From contig JAHFUO010000014.1 in the NCBI GenBank assembly GCA_023265015.1, forward strand, positions 1-46,833: DNA of 46,833 nt, written 5' to 3'. The translations under genes and the position numbers were made by a program. Under the pieces are notes generated by a model. That model did no database searches. It saw nothing but the letters and a program-made list of their open reading frames with translations, and was not told where the DNA came from. The first letter of the stretch is position 1; each line of letters starts with the position of its first letter. The DNA is from Acidobacteriota bacterium. Its GTDB lineage: Bacteria > Acidobacteriota > Vicinamibacteria > Vicinamibacterales > UBA2999. Shown in pieces: positions 25,066 to 32,835 of this stretch.

Positions 25066-27155
25066 TGCGCGTCCCTCAGGTCCGCGTGCGACGGGGTCTG
25101 CGGCGGTGCGGTGGGGCCTGCCTGGTCCTCCGATTTGCCGGCGCGCTGTTTCTCACATGGACCTCCGGGGTGGGCGCTCAAACGGCCGCGGTCTCCGCAC
25201 CAGCGCTCGCGATTGAAGCTGTCAAAGCGACCAGGCCGCCTGTCATCGACGGCGGCGTCGGCGAGAGTGAATGGCAAGGGGCCGTGCCCGTGTCGAACTT
25301 CATCCAGTACGAGCCGCGACGCGGCGACCCATCCGAGGCACGCACCGAAGCGCTGGTCCTCTACGATGCCGGCCACCTCTACGTGGCATTTCGAGCCTGG
25401 GACAGCGAACCGATTACCGCGCAACTCACCCAGCGCGATGCGGACCTGCTCCGCGACGATGCGGTCGTGGTGGTCGTGGACACCACGAACGATAGACGAT
25501 CCGGCTACTACTTCATCACCAACGCGTTGGGCACGCAGGCAGATGGCCGAATCGCCGACGACGGACGCACCACGGAACCCGTTTGGGACGCGCCCTGGCA
25601 ATCCGCGGCAAGGCGGACCGATGACGGGTGGTCGGCGGAGCTCAGCATCCCGTTGTCGTCCCTCAGGTACACCGCCGGCGATCGTCAGACGTGGGGCATC
25701 AACTTCGGGCGCAGCCGCCGCCGAACGCTCGAGACGAGTTTTTGGAGTGGGCCACTCGACAATGAGTGGCGCGTGTCAGAGGCCGGTCAGCTAACGCGGC
25801 TGAGCGTGCCACCGCCCATCGATCGGATCCAGGTCGTGCCGTACGGCCTGTCACGACTCCAGGATCGCGTGGCGCCAGACTGGGAGGCGGGCATCGATGC
25901 CCGCTACGCGCTCACACCGACCACGGCGGTCTATGGCACGTTGTATCCCGATTTCGCCACGATCGAAGCCGACCAGGAGCAAATCAACCTGACACGCTTC
26001 GAGCTCACGCTGCCGGAGAAGCGGCAGTTCTTCCTCGAAGGCCAGGAACAGTTCAATCAGCGGTTCACGACGTTCTATTCACGTCGTATCGCGGACATCA
26101 CGGCTGGCGGCAAGCTCCTCGGCAAGCAGGGACCGTGGACGACGGCGCTCATCTCGGCGCAGTCCGATCCCGTCGGGTCGTCGCGAGCTGCCAACTACAC
26201 CGTTGGCCGTGCGCAGCGCGACACCTTCGGCCGATCGACGATCGCGATCATGGGGGCTAATCGGCGATTCGATGGCACAGATCAAGGCAGCTTCAGCGCA
26301 GATGCCAACCTGCTCTTCGGCCGAACATTCAATATGACGGCACAGGCGGTGAAGAGCTACGGCCGCTTCGCGCACGGCACCGAAGCGTTCTTCATCCGGC
26401 CCTCGTACGATTCACCAACCGCGCACGTCCACGTCCGCTACGGGCATTTGGGCGATCGCGTGGCGGACAACCTGAACGTGGTGGGACAGATCGTCGACGA
26501 TGACCGGCGGGAGGTCGACTCGCATGTCATGAAGACTGTCTGGATTCGAAGCGGGGGGTTCGAACAGGTCAAGCATGACGCGAACTACAACATCTACTGG
26601 GGCCAGACCGGCATCCTCAGGAGCTGGAAGGTGAACGAAGCCGTCGCCGTGGAGTTTCGCAACCGGCTCAGCACCAGGGTGTCATGGGTGGAGGAGTTCA
26701 AGCGGTTCGAGAAGGACTTCCGGAACCGCCAGGTTGGCTTCGATCTCGGGTACAACACCCGGGAGTATCAATCTGTCAGCACGGGCCTCGAGTTCGGCCG
26801 GAACTTCGATTCGGATTACCTGTTGTGGACCGGGTCGGCCCGGTACAAGGTGACCCCCGAACTCTCGGCCGAGTACTCCCTGGAGCGCCTGGAGCTCGAC
26901 CCTGACCCTCGGCGGCAAAGCACCTGGATTCACGTGGTGCGTGCCAACCAGTTTTTCACGAAAGATCTGTTTCTGCGATTGTTCTTCCAGACCAACTCCG
27001 CCATCGATCGCAAGAATGTCCAGGCCGTCTTCGTGTACCGGTATCTGCCGCCGTTCGGGACTCTCCAGGTGGCGTACCAGCGAGGCACCGCCGCGTTCGG
27101 CGAGCGGTCCACGCAGGGGAACACGCTGCTCGTCAAGGCCACGACCGTGTTCTGA
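25065..27155 (+). CDS. Exported CBM9-like / DUF5916 protein 2
   Basis: 696 aa from ATG 25065, which overlaps the previous stop by one base. A signal peptide (VLRFAGALFLTWTSGVGAQ) follows an Arg-rich n-region. The CBM9-like domain (ATRPPVIDGGVGESEWQGA, LVLYDAGHLYVAFRAWD, WSAELSIPLSSLRYTAGDRQ) and the DUF5916 barrel with LTRFELTLPEKRQFFLEGQ are both complete; the end is LLVKATTVF. Compared with the first copy at 3994-6324 it keeps the same signature blocks with moderate identity. Its last place in the island suggests a role in outer-membrane function linked to the metal genes, but this is a guess. Confidence 0.85.
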   Translation: MRVPQVRVRRGLRRCGGACLVLRFAGALFLTWTSGVGAQTAAVSAPALAIEAVKATRPPVIDGGVGESEWQGAVPVSNFIQYEPRRGDPSEARTEALVLYDAGHLYVAFRAWDSEPITAQLTQRDADLLRDDAVVVVVDTTNDRRSGYYFITNALGTQADGRIADDGRTTEPVWDAPWQSAARRTDDGWSAELSIPLSSLRYTAGDRQTWGINFGRSRRRTLETSFWSGPLDNEWRVSEAGQLTRLSVPPPIDRIQVVPYGLSRLQDRVAPDWEAGIDARYALTPTTAVYGTLYPDFATIEADQEQINLTRFELTLPEKRQFFLEGQEQFNQRFTTFYSRRIADITAGGKLLGKQGPWTTALISAQSDPVGSSRAANYTVGRAQRDTFGRSTIAIMGANRRFDGTDQGSFSADANLLFGRTFNMTAQAVKSYGRFAHGTEAFFIRPSYDSPTAHVHVRYGHLGDRVADNLNVVGQIVDDDRREVDSHVMKTVWIRSGGFEQVKHDANYNIYWGQTGILRSWKVNEAVAVEFRNRLSTRVSWVEEFKRFEKDFRNRQVGFDLGYNTREYQSVSTGLEFGRNFDSDYLLWTGSARYKVTPELSAEYSLERLELDPDPRRQSTWIHVVRANQFFTKDLFLRLFFQTNSAIDRKNVQAVFVYRYLPPFGTLQVAYQRGTAAFGERSTQGNTLLVKATTVF

Positions 27156-27161
27156 AGCTAT

Positions 27162-27263
27162 CCCCGGAGCTCACTTGAGTTGAGGGATCGTAGGGCGGGC
27201 CTTCACGGCCCGCCAGGCGCGGCGTAAAGCCGCGCCCTACGTCAACTCAAGTGATCTCCGGGG
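27162..27263. repeat. Cloverleaf-like palindromic repeat between convergent genes
   Basis: A 22-base outer arm (CCCCGGAG, C, TCACTTGAGTTGA, 27162-27183) pairs with 27242-27263 (TCAACTCAAGTGA, T, CTCCGGGG) at 21 of 22 positions. Inside are two more hairpins: GGCGGGCC-TTCAC-GGCCCGCC at 27194-27214 and GGCGCGGC-GTAAA-GCCGCGCC just after it, flanked by CGTAGGG and CCCTACG. Placed between two converging genes, it may end transcription from both. There is no T-run, so this is not a classic terminator. Confidence 0.85.
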
Positions 27264-27275
27264 CTAGGACCTAAT

Positions 27276-28496
27276 CTAGCGAGCGGTCCGCTCCTCCGGC
27301 GGACGCAGATGACGGAATGAGCGATAGAGCAGCACGTCGTAGGCGATCTTCATCGTTCCGCCGATGAAGAGCGGCGCCGCCAGCGCCACGTACTGCATGA
27401 CGGCGCCGGCGATCGGCGGCCCGACGGCCCAGCCGATCGTTCGCGTGAGATTCGTCACGCCGCTTGCGTAGGTGCGTCGATTCGGCGGAACGATCGCCAA
27501 GACGTAGGACTGCCTGGTCGGCACATCCATCTCGACCAGCGACTCTCTGCCGAGGAACAACGCCGCGGCGAGCGCGCCTGACGGCGCTGCGGGCGCCGCC
27601 ATGAGGAGCAGGCTCGACGGAAGGTGCGTCAGCACCATCGTGTTCACCAGGCCGATCCGCCGCGCCATCCAGGCAGCCGCGACGTGTGAGGCGGCATTCA
27701 ACGCCCGTGCGGCGAAGAACAGAACGGCGAGCTGCTGCTCTGAGAACCCGTACCGCTGAAAGAACCAGTAGGCGATCAGAGCGGAGCTGAGGAAGCCTCC
27801 GCCAAGGCTGTCGATGCCGAACAGCAGCGCCAGCTTCCGCACCGCGCGGCGGCCCGTGTCGTCCGCGGCCGGGGCCGGCGGGGTCGTCAGCGCCGCCGTC
27901 GCCACCTCCACTCGGTCGGACAGCAGGGCGTACGGGACACCGCTGATTGCCGCGCAGCCGGCGCACATGGCGAACGTCCACCGGTGCGCTCCAGGCAGGC
28001 TCAGACCTGCGTGGGAGACGAGCAGCGTCGGGATGATGCCGGCAAGACCGCCCAGCGCATGCCCGGCATCGAGCACCAGGTTGTACCAGGCTAGTACCCA
28101 GGTACGCTGGCCGGCGTCGGCTGTTTCAGGAAGGATCGCCTGCTCGAGTGCGCCGGCCGGACCACGATCGCGCCCCATGCCGTTGAGCATGCCAGCGAAC
28201 GCGGCGGCCAGGAGCAGCGCCGGACGAGTGGTCGATACGACCGCGAGATATCCGAACGCCGTCAGCACGGCGAGACCGGCGAGCGTCCTGCGTCGTCCCA
28301 GGCGATCGGCAGCCAAGGTGACCGCCGCCGTCATCGCCGCGATTCCGCAGAGGCCCGCGCCGATGATCAGGCCGGTCGTTGCGACCGACAGACCGATGTC
28401 GGTGAGCGCGATCGCGAGAATGACGCCGACGAGACCGACGGCCGCAGATCGCAGGAACGCTGCGGCGTAGATCAGCGAGGCATCGCGCGCCGGCAC
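27276..28496 (-). CDS. Major facilitator superfamily transporter 1
   Basis: 406 aa from GTG 28496; the frame continues upstream to 28700 but overlaps the peroxiredoxin gene and reads as junk, while VPARDASLIYAAAFLRSAAV leads directly into the first helix. Twelve hydrophobic segments are visible. The MFS signature loop AADRLGRRRTLAG lies after helix 2, and YALLSDRVEV and WMARRIGL come later. Substrate unknown. It is the last gene of the minus-strand detoxification operon, 77 bp after the peroxiredoxin gene. Confidence 0.85.
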   Translation of the reverse strand: MPARDASLIYAAAFLRSAAVGLVGVILAIALTDIGLSVATTGLIIGAGLCGIAAMTAAVTLAADRLGRRRTLAGLAVLTAFGYLAVVSTTRPALLLAAAFAGMLNGMGRDRGPAGALEQAILPETADAGQRTWVLAWYNLVLDAGHALGGLAGIIPTLLVSHAGLSLPGAHRWTFAMCAGCAAISGVPYALLSDRVEVATAALTTPPAPAADDTGRRAVRKLALLFGIDSLGGGFLSSALIAYWFFQRYGFSEQQLAVLFFAARALNAASHVAAAWMARRIGLVNTMVLTHLPSSLLLMAAPAAPSGALAAALFLGRESLVEMDVPTRQSYVLAIVPPNRRTYASGVTNLTRTIGWAVGPPIAGAVMQYVALAAPLFIGGTMKIAYDVLLYRSFRHLRPPEERTAR

Positions 28497-28573
28497 CCTG
28501 AAGATTGTAGAGGCGAACCGTGGTGCGCCCGGGCTTCGCGAGCCCGAGCGCAATTCCTTTTCGAGCGATGACC

Positions 28574-29236
28574 CTACGGCCTCGGTTGCGGGACGATCCG
28601 GATATACGGCCTGGGCGCCTTCCATCCCTGCGGGTACTTCGTCTTGGCCTCTTCGTCCGACACGGACCCGGCGATGATGACATCGTCTCCCTGCTTCCAA
28701 TTGACGGGCGTCGCCACCTTGTGCGTGGCGGTCAGTTGCAGGGAATCGATCACGCGCAAGACCTCGTCGAAGTTGCGCCCGGTCGTCATGGGATACACGA
28801 TGACGAGCTTGATTTTCTTGTCGGGGCCGATGACGAAGACGTTTCGCACCGTCTGATTGTCTGCCGCGGTTCTCCCGTCGTAGGTGCCCTCGAGACTGGC
28901 GGGCAGCATGCCATAGAGCTTGGACACCTTCAGGTCCGTATCGCCGATCATCGGGTAGTTCGGCGCGTGCCCCTGAGTCTCCTTGATGTCATTCGCCCAG
29001 CGCTTGTGGTTGTCAACGGGATCGACGCTGAGCCCGATGACCTTCGTATTCCTCCTGTCGAACTCGGGCTTGAGCTTCGCCATGTACCCGAGCTCCGTTG
29101 TGCAAACCGGCGTGAAGTCTTTCGGATGCGAGAACAGCACGCCCCAGGAATTACCGAGCCACTCATGGAAACGGATGCGGCCCTCGGTTGTTTCAGCCTC
29201 GAAATCGTGAGCCAGATCGCCAATCTGAAGTGCCAT
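28574..29236 (-). CDS. 1-Cys peroxiredoxin (Prx6-type)
   Basis: 220 aa, typical for Prx6-type enzymes, which reduce peroxides. The peroxidatic Cys45 lies in HPKDFTPVCTTEL, the Thr/Cys/Arg pattern that defines the family. No resolving Cys is seen, so it is a 1-Cys enzyme. C-terminal motifs TVRNVFVIGPDKKIKLVIVY and RVIDSLQLT are typical. AGGAGGT lies 5 bases before the ATG. It sits in a sulfur or oxidative-stress operon, which suits a peroxide- or persulfide-detoxifying enzyme. Confidence 0.92.
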   Translation of the reverse strand: MALQIGDLAHDFEAETTEGRIRFHEWLGNSWGVLFSHPKDFTPVCTTELGYMAKLKPEFDRRNTKVIGLSVDPVDNHKRWANDIKETQGHAPNYPMIGDTDLKVSKLYGMLPASLEGTYDGRTAADNQTVRNVFVIGPDKKIKLVIVYPMTTGRNFDEVLRVIDSLQLTATHKVATPVNWKQGDDVIIAGSVSDEEAKTKYPQGWKAPRPYIRIVPQPRP

Positions 29237-29275
29237 CGCAGACCTCCTCGTGTGCTGGTTCGTGGTTGGATTGGA

Positions 29276-30532
29276 TTATGCCGCGTGCGGCAAGGTCTCG
29301 GTCATACGTGCAGCCGCAACAAGCCCAGACGTACACGTGATCGCCGCGACGACCCACATCGCGGCTGCGAGCCCCAGGACGTCGGCGATCGCGCCTGCCG
29401 CCAGCGCGCCGAGCGCGTACCCCAGGTCCCGCCACAGGCGATAGACGCCGACTGACGAGGCGCGCCACGCCGGAAGCGCGACGTCGCCAATGGCGGCCAG
29501 CAGCGTCGGATACACCATGGCGGTGCCGATCCCGAGCAGCGCGGCGCCGGCGGCGAACCCCGGAAACCCGCGCGAGACGATCACCACGCTGATGCCGGCC
29601 GCCTGCACCCACATGCCGGATGCAATCAGCCACTTCCGTCCCACGCGGTCGGACAGAGCACCGGTCGCAAGCTGGACGATGCCCCATGTGGCTGGATAGA
29701 TGGCTGCGAGGATGCCGATCCGATCCAGGCCCAGGTTGGCATTGGCAAAAAACAACGGGAACAGACCCCACGCCATGCCGTCGTTCAGGTTGTTCACGAG
29801 GCCGGCCTGGCTGATGCTCGAGAGATTGCGATCCGTCAGCGTCGTTCGCCAGAATACGTCGCGTGCGCTCACGACCTGCGCGGGCGCGCCGCGGAGACTC
29901 GATTCCATCGCCGCGTGCCCATGAGTCTCCCGCACCATGAGCGCGGACAACGCCAGCCCTGCCGCAACGAACGCGATACCGGGATAGAACGGATCAGGGC
30001 GCAGTCCGTATCGAGCCGCGATCCAGCCGGTAAGCATCGCGGCGCCGGCGACAGCCACGTAACCGGCGAATTCGTTCAGGCCGATTGCCAGCCCGCGCCG
30101 CTCGTTGCCGACCAGATCGATCTTCATGATCACGGTGGTCGACCACGTGAAGCCCTGACTGACGCCCAGCAGAGCGTTCGCCACGAGAATCCAGTTCCAG
30201 GTTGATCCCCACATCAGGATGAACGGCACCGGTATGGCGATGGCCCAGCCGGCGACCAGCACCTGCTTGCGCCCAATCCGGTCCGCGAGCCGGCCCGCGG
30301 CATAGTTGGTGAGCGCCTTGGTCGTGCCGAACACGACGATGAACGACAGCACGGCGGTGCGGGCGACGAGATGAAAGTCCTGCTCGGCGATGGCGGGCAG
30401 GATGCTGCGCTCCATACCGACCATCGCGCCAACGAACGCGTTGACGATCACGAGCAGCGTGAACTGCGCGGCATTCTCGCGAAGGCCCAGGCGGAGCGCG
30501 CCGCCGTGGTCGAGCACCGCGGGTGTCGTCAC
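29276..30532 (-). CDS. Major facilitator superfamily transporter 2
   Basis: 418 aa from GTG 30532, whose GTGA overlaps the preceding stop. Twelve helices; MFS signature ADRIGRKQVLVAG after helix 2 and SDRVGRKWLIASG in the second half. The N-terminal helix ENAAQFTLLVIVNAFVGAMV and the DL-VGNERRGLAIGLNEFAGY segment are strongly conserved-looking. No substrate can be deduced. Immediately downstream of the persulfide-dioxygenase-like gene, so it may export a sulfur compound or metalloid; position is the only evidence. Confidence 0.9.
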   Translation of the reverse strand: MTTPAVLDHGGALRLGLRENAAQFTLLVIVNAFVGAMVGMERSILPAIAEQDFHLVARTAVLSFIVVFGTTKALTNYAAGRLADRIGRKQVLVAGWAIAIPVPFILMWGSTWNWILVANALLGVSQGFTWSTTVIMKIDLVGNERRGLAIGLNEFAGYVAVAGAAMLTGWIAARYGLRPDPFYPGIAFVAAGLALSALMVRETHGHAAMESSLRGAPAQVVSARDVFWRTTLTDRNLSSISQAGLVNNLNDGMAWGLFPLFFANANLGLDRIGILAAIYPATWGIVQLATGALSDRVGRKWLIASGMWVQAAGISVVIVSRGFPGFAAGAALLGIGTAMVYPTLLAAIGDVALPAWRASSVGVYRLWRDLGYALGALAAGAIADVLGLAAAMWVVAAITCTSGLVAAARMTETLPHAA

Positions 30533-31275
30533 GCGCGCGCCCCTGCCTCCTCGCGTCCCCGGTTGAATGCGAGCACACGCTCCATTTCCGCCGGCTTTGG
30601 CGGCACCTCGGACAGCGAGTCGATGAACGCGTGACGGTCGAGCGACAGCGTCGGGTTCCAGCGCTTTTCGAACGCCACGGTGCTCGTCGGTTTTCCACTC
30701 AACCCCGTGCCGCACACCGAACCGGAGAAGTGACCCGGATAGATCTCGAGATCGTCCGGGAGCGTCAGCAGCTTGTCGTGAATGCTCGCATACAGTTGCG
30801 CAGCGTTCTCACGCGCGCGGCCGGGAAGATCGGGCCGCCCAACGGCGCCGACGAACAACGTGTCTCCCGTCAGCACGAACCATGGCTCGGGACCGCGTTT
30901 GAGGTCGGTCACGACGAGGCAGACGCTGTCTGGCGAATGGCCGGGCGTGTGAAGCACCTTCACACGCGTGTTGCCGAGCTCGATGTCGTCGCCGTCGTGC
31001 AGGGCCGTGAACGGAAACGTCACGTCCGCCGATTCATGAACGCAGTACCGCGCGCCCGTCCGCCGGGCCAGCTCGGGGCCGCCGGACCGGTGATCCGCGT
31101 GCACGTGCGTGTCGATGATGTGCGTGAGACGTAACCCCTTTGCTTCAGCGAACGTGATGTAGGACTCGATGTCGTCGGCACGGGCGTCGACGACGGTGCC
31201 TGTGCCGAGAGTGCCGCAGCCGAAGAGATACGCCGCGCAGCCGCGATCGAAGTAGTAATACGGTCGGAAAATCAT
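30529..31275 (-). CDS. Metallo-beta-lactamase-fold hydrolase/dioxygenase, ETHE1-like
   Basis: 248 aa from ATG 31275, preceded by GCAGGAGATCAG; the frame upstream to 31353 lacks family sequence. The metal site is complete: His57, His59, Asp61 and His62 (THVHADH), His113 (HTPGHS) and Asp138 (LTGDTLFVG), then GRPDLPGRA, the GRPD block typical of persulfide dioxygenase (ETHE1/SdoA-like) proteins. Such enzymes oxidise glutathione persulfide to sulfite with iron; hydroxyacylglutathione hydrolases are related. It starts 35 bp downstream of the methyltransferase. The rhodanese-fused regulator and a TauE-type exporter nearby support a persulfide role. Confidence 0.85.
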   Translation of the reverse strand: MIFRPYYYFDRGCAAYLFGCGTLGTGTVVDARADDIESYITFAEAKGLRLTHIIDTHVHADHRSGGPELARRTGARYCVHESADVTFPFTALHDGDDIELGNTRVKVLHTPGHSPDSVCLVVTDLKRGPEPWFVLTGDTLFVGAVGRPDLPGRARENAAQLYASIHDKLLTLPDDLEIYPGHFSGSVCGTGLSGKPTSTVAFEKRWNPTLSLDRHAFIDSLSEVPPKPAEMERVLAFNRGREEAGARA

Positions 31276-31310
31276 GATCTGATCTCCTGCAAGACAGCTG
31301 GCGTCGTGTG

Positions 31311-32084
31311 TCACGCCTTGCGCGCCAGGATCGACACGCTTTTCACGCCCCACTTCGCGGTGGCGCTTCGCGCGCTATCGGAGATGAAGTGGTACTGCGG
31401 GTTCTCTTCCATCCGCTCGATGCGCAGCCCCGCCGCTTCGATTGCCGCGCCGTACGTGTCCTGCTGCGCGGCCCCGCCGATGCACGCGGCCCAGAGATCG
31501 ACGTTGCAGACGACGCCGTCCGGCAAGGGCTGCTCGGTGATGATGTCGGCGATCGCGAGGCGTCCGCCGCTCCTCAGGAGCCGTGCGGCTTCGTGAAACA
31601 CGCGGGTCTTGTCCGCCGCGAGATTGATCACGCCGTTCGACATCACGCAATCGAACGCGCCGGCCTCCAGGCCGGTGTCCTCGATGTACGCCTTGCGGTA
31701 CGTCACGTTCTCGAACCGTGCGCTGCGGGCGAGACGCTCGGCCTTGCCCAGCTGTGCGTCGGTCATGTCGATCCCGATCACGCGGCCGTCCGGTCCGACC
31801 TTCAGCGAGGCCACGAACGTGTCCATGCCCGATCCGCTGCCCAGGTCCACGACCCGCTCGCCGGATGTGAGATCCGCCAGATGAAAGAAGTGACCAACAC
31901 CGGCAAATGAATCGATCGCCTCCTGCGGCACGCGATCGAGGTCGGGAGGCGCGTAGCCGAGCCGCTCGGCCAGGGCGCGTCCCATCTCGAAGTGGAAGTC
32001 GCCGTGCGGGTTGGTCGCAACGTCGGTGTACATGTTCTTTACTTTGGCCTCGAGGGCCGCGCGATCAACGGTGGTCACGATCAT
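31311..32084 (-). CDS. SAM-dependent methyltransferase, ArsM-like but lacking a key cysteine
   Basis: 257 aa from ATG 32084; GAGGAG lies six bases upstream. The SAM motif VVDLGSGSGMDTF (residues 79-90) and the block RVIGIDMT fit arsenite methyltransferases (ArsM). In ArsM the next block reads ISNCVINL with an essential Cys; here it is MSNGVINLAADK, so Gly151 replaces it. A later WxxC (LWAACIGG, Cys201) is kept. The N-terminal Cys-rich start of ArsM is missing. The true substrate may not be arsenite. It follows the regulator by 22 bp. Confidence 0.85.
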   Translation of the reverse strand: MIVTTVDRAALEAKVKNMYTDVATNPHGDFHFEMGRALAERLGYAPPDLDRVPQEAIDSFAGVGHFFHLADLTSGERVVDLGSGSGMDTFVASLKVGPDGRVIGIDMTDAQLGKAERLARSARFENVTYRKAYIEDTGLEAGAFDCVMSNGVINLAADKTRVFHEAARLLRSGGRLAIADIITEQPLPDGVVCNVDLWAACIGGAAQQDTYGAAIEAAGLRIERMEENPQYHFISDSARSATAKWGVKSVSILARKA

Positions 32085-32106
32085 GACTATCTCCTCTCAC
32101 TGCGTG

Positions 32107-32784
32107 TTATCCAAGGCCGGCACTGACGGGGAAGCCGGCCGCTCGCCATTCGGGAAATCCTTCGCGGAGCCGGCGCGCCGTGCGTCCGTGCGACCGCAGG
32201 ATCTCGACGGCTCGATCCGCGTACACGCAGTACGGTCCACGGCAGTAGGCGACGTACTCCTTCCCTTTGGGAAGCTCCCGCAGCCGTCGTTGAAGGTCGT
32301 CGACCGGCACGGAAATCGCCCCGGCGATGTGGCCGGCGGCGTACTCGCCCGGGGGTCGCGTGTCGAGCACGACAACCGCCTTCGATCGAGCGCGCTTCAG
32401 GAGCTCGTCCATCTCCACCGGCTCGGCATCCGAGCGATCACCGAAATGTTCACGGACGAGGCGCTCGAGGTCGGCGAGCTGACGCTCGGCGACCGTCCGG
32501 ATCGCGGTGCACAGCTCGAATACGGCTGGGTTCGACAGGCGGTACGAGACGAAGAGACCCTCCTTCCGGCTCGCGACGATGGCAGCCTGCCGAAGCGCCT
32601 GGAGATGTTGCGAGGTGTTTGCGAGCGAGAGTCCCAGCTCGGTGGCCAGCGAGTCGACGGTGCGTTCCCCCTGGGCGAGCAGTTCCAGGATCTCGAGGCG
32701 GTGGGGGCTCGAGAGCGCTTTGCCGATCCGGGCGAATTGCCCGTACAGCCGATCCTTGAATTCCCGGTGTGCGTCGCGGGTCAT
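32107..32784 (-). CDS. ArsR-type regulator fused to a rhodanese domain
   Basis: 225 aa from ATG 32784 (a TTG two codons upstream is an alternative). Residues 1-105 are an ArsR/SmtB winged-helix (SPHRLEILELLAQGE, VDSLATELGLSLANTSQHLQ, GLFVSYRL). Residues 120-225 are a rhodanese domain (VVVLDTRPPGEYAAGHIAGA, YVAYCRGPYCVYADRA) with catalytic-loop Cys181 and also Cys186. The classic ELCVCDL arsenite site is absent. Fusions like this are expected to sense sulfane sulfur or persulfide by a rhodanese Cys. It autoregulates probably through the palindrome on its own promoter. Confidence 0.92.
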   Translation of the reverse strand: MTRDAHREFKDRLYGQFARIGKALSSPHRLEILELLAQGERTVDSLATELGLSLANTSQHLQALRQAAIVASRKEGLFVSYRLSNPAVFELCTAIRTVAERQLADLERLVREHFGDRSDAEPVEMDELLKRARSKAVVVLDTRPPGEYAAGHIAGAISVPVDDLQRRLRELPKGKEYVAYCRGPYCVYADRAVEILRSHGRTARRLREGFPEWRAAGFPVSAGLG

Positions 32785-32813
32785 AGTCAAGTATTAAATA
32801 GACCACTTGACTA
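32784..32813. promoter_or_regulatory. Probable operator of the ArsR-rhodanese gene
   Basis: A perfect 9-bp inverted repeat, TAGTCAAGT at 32784-32792 and ACTTGACTA at 32805-32813, with a 12-bp spacer. It covers the -10 box, so a repressor bound here would block transcription. That fits an ArsR-type repressor controlling its own operon. Confidence 0.8.
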
Positions 32814-32824
32814 CTGGTTGTCAA
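32795..32824 (-). promoter_or_regulatory. Promoter of the ArsR-rhodanese operon, near-leaderless
   Basis: On the minus strand TTGACA (32819-32824) and TATTTA (32795-32800) are separated by 18 bp, a good sigma-70-like pair. The ATG at 32784 lies 10 bases past the -10 box, so the transcript would have almost no leader; no ribosome site is present. Confidence 0.75.
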
Positions 32825-32835
32825 GCGGCAACGTT

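Noticed and set aside
27276-28700. Longer 474-aa form of MFS transporter 1
   Set aside because: The first 68 codons overlap the peroxiredoxin gene in another frame and lack MFS features; GTG 28496 is preferred.
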